Source: Halichondria panicea
Lineage: Eukaryota > Porifera > Demospongiae > Suberitida > Halichondriidae
Direction: 5' to 3'
Length of the DNA stretch: 64,000 bases
NCBI RefSeq assembly: GCF_963675165.1
Contig: NC_087377.1
Span: 13,326,198 to 13,390,197 of the forward strand
Part shown: piece by piece, positions 60,301-64,000 of the stretch
Position numbering within the stretch: position 1 is the stretch's first letter
Layout: every line of letters starts with the position of its first letter
Program-made: the position numbers and the translations under genes
Notes under the pieces: generated by a model
Seen by the model: only the letters and a program-made list of their open reading frames with translations
The model's database searches: none
Told to the model about the DNA's origin: nothing

Positions 60301-62078
60301 TACATGTTATGATTTGGACTGTACAATACCACCCATTATAATAATCATTGTCCTATAATTACACCATCTTGTATACATCTACAAAAGAACCTTATTACAC
60401 ACACTTTTGCAAACCTAACCAGCACATGTACACCTTTTAATTCTCATACCCCATGCACTCCAAAAAAAAAACAAGTGCTACAATTAATTAAGCTGCATTG
60501 TGCTAATGCCTCTCGCCATGTCTTGCTTTTGCTCAAAAAGAATAATCTTCAAGGATAGAAGCAACTGCATGTTATTTAAATGGCCTGTAGCCAAACAGTG
60601 GGAGCAACCATCAACCTCTATATATACCACACACATCACACACCCTCACCACCCAACATAGTTCTATAACTACAGCAAGATATCACATAATCATATATAG
60701 GTGATGAAGTCCTAATTACATAAGTTTGCTCTCATGAACAAAACTGTTATATGTTTTTAATTTCTGGTTTGCTTAATTTGTAATCAAAACATGCAGTGTT
60801 GTTATAGAAAATATGTGTTATGAGTAAATAAACTTTCACTTTCACTTTCAAGAATATACTCAATGGATACACTTATTAGTGTTTTTACAGCCAGATCAGA
60901 ATAACCCAACTAACATAAACAGAGAATCCATCTTCCTATTTCACTTACCGTATAGCGGGAAATTTTCGCGTATGCAAATTTTCGCTATTTGGCTCCAGAG
61001 CCCTCAGCAGAAATGTTCGTGGGTTCTAATATTCACATTTCAATGTCAGGAAACCACACCCACCAATACCTTTGCATGTGAAATTACCAGTGTGTGAGAG
61101 TTTGTCCCGGTTTTAATTTTCGCGTTACTACTCTGCCCTTGAAAAACTCAAAATGTTGCACCCCACAAAAATTTCCCGCTATACAGTATTTCAAATGAGG
61201 TATACGTAAAAAGGGTTGACTAGGTCACTTATGTTGGTGCACGTAATTTATATAGAAATATAATTATAACATCTATACAGCTGTTGCTAGCATCCCATGA
61301 TTTAAATTCAGCAACCAGGAAAATAAACTGATAACAGGAAAATTAACTGAGTCGTATATAGAGATACATAATTATCTATAATTATGCTATACGTACAGCA
61401 CCAACGCAGTAGCTAAAAATGGACACTATTAGAATCCATATGGATAATGACCTGATGTATAGGGAACAATAGACAGTTGGCATCGTTTAAAACATGTGAA
61501 GTGTCATGTGCTTGAAAGCCTTGTTATGTGCGTGATACAAATACGTTGTATATATAGAATCCATTGATGCATTATACGGCAACATCATATACAAGTACGC
61601 CATAAAAGCCAGGATGTTCAATGACATGCTGTGATATAATTTATATGACGTCAAGCTAGAAACACCATCAGTGAGTGTAGACCGCATAATCACAGGGGCT
61701 CAGACACACCCAATAATAAGAGGTATATAGTGCATCATCTATACACAAGTACGTAAGGTGCATGCAAGTTAACAAAGGAAACTTCCTATAGAGCTACAAA
61801 ACTTCATTATACATTTTTGTGTTAAATATGACATGCAATCTAGAGGATGCAATATTTCCTGGATAAGCCATTAAAAATTCATGGATAAAAGTAATAATAT
61901 TTGAGACAACACCAAATGAATACCTAACTTGAATGATAAACTTTTTTAACATGTAAGCTGCATGAAAATTAAGTAATTGTGACTAAACTACGGGGATAAA
62001 CAAACACAGAATAAAATTGAAGTCATGTGTTGAGTTGATTCTTGTGCTAAAAGAATTGTTGTATTCTGTACCACACAC
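57331..62078. other. Gene-free stretch with diverged repeats
   Basis: No gene supported. Three diverged copies of a segment (about 58950-59130, 60030-60130, 61440-61600; words GGCAT(C/G)AT, TCATGTGCTTGAAAGC) match 19150-19400. One-ended foldback fragments are at 58245-58299 and 59881-59935. Confidence 0.6.
60948..61188. repeat. TACCGTATAGCGGG inverted-repeat element
   Basis: TACCGTATAGCGGGAAATTT at left and AAATTTCCCGCTATACAGTA at right: the clearest copy of the family. Confidence 0.9.
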
Positions 62079-63063
62079 CTAGTGCTTGGCGTATTGCTTC
62101 ATGGGGTGTGGAAGTGCCGGGGGTTCGTTGTTAGGGGCTGGTTTAGGGGGGCGGGGTGGAACCATCTCACCAGTTCTGCATGGGGAAGAGAGAAATAATG
62201 TATAGCACGAAGTTAAGAGTAGATAAGAGTGATTAGTAGTTATAGTAGTGTAGTATACAGAAGAACCTCGATTATTCGGACACCTTGGTTCCAAAGGAAG
62301 ACCAGATAACTGAAAATGCCGGATAATCGAATTGATAAACCCACTTAATTGATAAAAATTGATAGTGCATGTGGGCGTCTGCGCATGCGCAGAAGATAAA
62401 CATGCCTGCCTGAGTCTATGGTAACAGCTGTTAATTGTGCATGTACAGTAAGGGACACGCACATTTTCCATTGCCATGCAATCGAGGTTCTGGATAATCA
62501 GTTGAGATTCTATACTCTAATATTTGAACATTGTGTCATCACTGATAGTAATTTGTTATTGCAGACATGCTGATTGCGTAGTTTCACACACAGGTCACTG
62601 AGGTCAGTGCTATAGGTCAACAACTCTAATAAACTCATAGAATAATGACGTAGACGTAGAGTTCGGCAAATTCATAGAGCAGTGTATAGTCCAGTTGCTC
62701 ATTACCCCAACCTAGAGATACCACCACCTTTTAATTCGTTGGCTTATTAATTTTACTTATGACAACTTTAGTTGTGTGCTAAGGAATAAACTAGCTTCCA
62801 TACAATTGTAGTGGTAAACATTAAATACAGTTATTACGAATTCGAATTAAGAATTACGAGTCTGTGCCAGTAACTGCACGAGTGCTGCCTGCAGAATCAT
62901 TCAACTTACGATTTAGGAGGGCGTGAGGGTGTGAGTGTATTTAGTAGTCCCGGACTGTCATCTGTCACTGTGGGGGATTTAGAGGGGAGGAGTGGGGTTT
63001 TGTCGTACTTATACGAAGTATTTGGTGTTGCCAAGCAAGAGTTCAACTCCACAGGGAGACAAC
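62079..63063 (-). CDS. C-terminal exons of a proline-rich, SH3-ligand-like protein (second copy)
   Basis: Exon 63063-62910 reads CLPVELNSCLATPNTSYKYD, then TPLLPSKSP, TDDSPGLLNTL, PSRPPK, to donor TC|GTAAGT. Exon 62175-62079, in phase, reads GEMVPPRPPKPAPNNEPPAL and ends MKQYAKH-stop. It is aligned along its length with 47532-48020, with the same exon borders and phases. SH3-binding is inferred from P-x-R-P-P-K motifs. The intron carries a pogo-like element. The N-terminus lies to the right, possibly beyond the window. Confidence 0.65.
62258..62515. mobile_element. Pogo-like element in the tail-gene intron
   Basis: Left end ATACAGAAGAACCTCGATTA then TTCGGACA; right part AATCGAGGTTCTGGATAATC. 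Internal CCGGATAATCGAATTGATAA. Ends are inverted but diverged. Confidence 0.65.
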
Positions 63064-64000
63064 CTGTGTGTATGTGTGGAGCAAAGAATGTGTCATTGGA
63101 ATGATTCTCGCCATTTTAGTAGCGTAAAAACACAACTATGTAGTGCATGTACAGGCACTTAAGCTCTCTAAAATTCAGCAGAATACAACTACTTCTTGTA
63201 CAATAATATAAAAATAGTGGGTTTGGCCATTTGGCAAATCAAGGCGGGGTCACCAAAATTAAAAATCACCAGTTTTACTTTCGTACTCAGCCCCAGTACA
63301 TTGCACAAGATCAGCATGATAATTATGATTGTCAAATCAAATAGTTCAATAGCCTCATTGAAGTACATTGTGCTGATGATAGTCCCTACATTGTTCAGCA
63401 TGTGAACTATAATTATTGTCTACAAATACTATAAGTGAGGTAACATACGTACTACACAGAAAGCTTGTGTGTCAGCAAATAATAAATTACATAACGGACA
63501 CTGTCAGGTAGGTGTACACTATTATAGCATGGCATGCATGGTTTCCTTAAGGAATACAATAAGGAAGCATACGTACATGAACATACAATGTTACAACACA
63601 TACATACCCAATTAGAGTTCATTAGGTGTCTGATCTAGGTACAAATACTCAGCATAATTATAACTGCAACCACTTGAGATACAAGACTCTAACAATAACA
63701 GCAACTGATAATACAAGGAAAGGCCATGAAAAACATCAGTGATAATCATCTAATGTTTATTCATTGCAAAGTTCCTAAGGTCTGTGTTAGTTGTAAACAT
63801 GTTTTTGGTCAGAAACTTATCAAAATAGCATGAGAGGGAGTTCTCATTTCCATGATTCAATTATTGATGATGTCATAAAATACAAATTTCCTGTTTGACG
63901 TCATTAAATAATGGCTGACACCAGCAATATAATGGTAATTTTAAGCTGGCACTAAATGAGTATGCGGGAGGCTCACCTGAAACACGTTTGTAACTAACAC
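63064..64000. other. Intergenic edge
   Basis: No supported gene. 63399-63520 matches 20389-20460 (GTGAACTAT...ATTG(C/T)CT(A/G)CAAATA, CACAGAAAGC), part of the large duplicated segment. Confidence 0.55.

Noticed and set aside
63189-63405. Overlapping frames on both strands near the right edge
   Set aside because: Short, AT-rich, mutually overlapping and without splice or family support.
1-64000. tRNA, rRNA and viral genes
   Set aside because: Looked for by eye; no cloverleaf with box A/B, no rRNA core words and no reverse transcriptase or capsid motifs were seen. A covariance-model search would be decisive.

Overview
The window looks like nuclear DNA of a marine sponge, probably a demosponge. 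It is AT-rich, with many short introns (about 50-150 bp, GT-AG), very frequent TATAATTATA-type words, dense small inverted-repeat elements, and type I membrane receptors built from Ig-like, FN3 and sushi exons with tyrosine tails ending in NQAY(G). The lineage is inferred from sequence style and was not checked against a database. No bacterial genes, rRNA, tRNA or CRISPR array was seen.

Layout. 1-6050 is a 40-bp satellite array with an exact 1638-bp higher-order period over its right half. It passes abruptly into a 53-bp minisatellite (6052-6436). 6886-9369 (minus) is an intron-rich DDE-transposase-like gene with one apparent frameshift. 9514-10284 is a non-autonomous DNA transposon. 12157-17543 is a divergent gene pair, a C2H2/transposase-like gene (minus) and a SAM-domain gene of SAMD3-like type (plus), which I read as the two-gene cargo of a decaying mobile element. 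17991-40109 is the heart of the window: a plus-strand cluster of single-pass receptors. The first (17991-19018) has a tail with four YxxI/V motifs. The second (22463-23534) is Ig-FN3-TM with a stop directly after the membrane segment. Four close paralogues follow (25057-26949 intact, 28636-30060 broken, 31949-34838 intact, 38227-40109 shorter and rearranged), plus a split remnant at 30069-30745. Almost every coding exon in the cluster joins in phase 1, so domains can be gained or lost without breaking frame, and the paralogues differ in exactly that way.

40-64 kb is mostly repeats. It holds two copies of a proline-rich C-terminal tail gene facing each other (47532-48020 plus, 62079-63063 minus), a relic of the same tail at 20068-20208, and scattered, mostly decayed minus-strand exon-like blocks encoding a W-(K/R)-E-L motif. 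Segments at 19.1-20.5 kb and 61.4-63.5 kb look like copies of one duplicated block.

Mobile DNA is abundant. At least three elements begin TAGCCTC and are flanked by 9-bp target duplications, as in Mutator-like transposons. Another family with ends TACCGTATAGCGGG occurs at least eight times. Exon structures were derived by eye from splice sites and reading frames; junctions that do not fit are marked.
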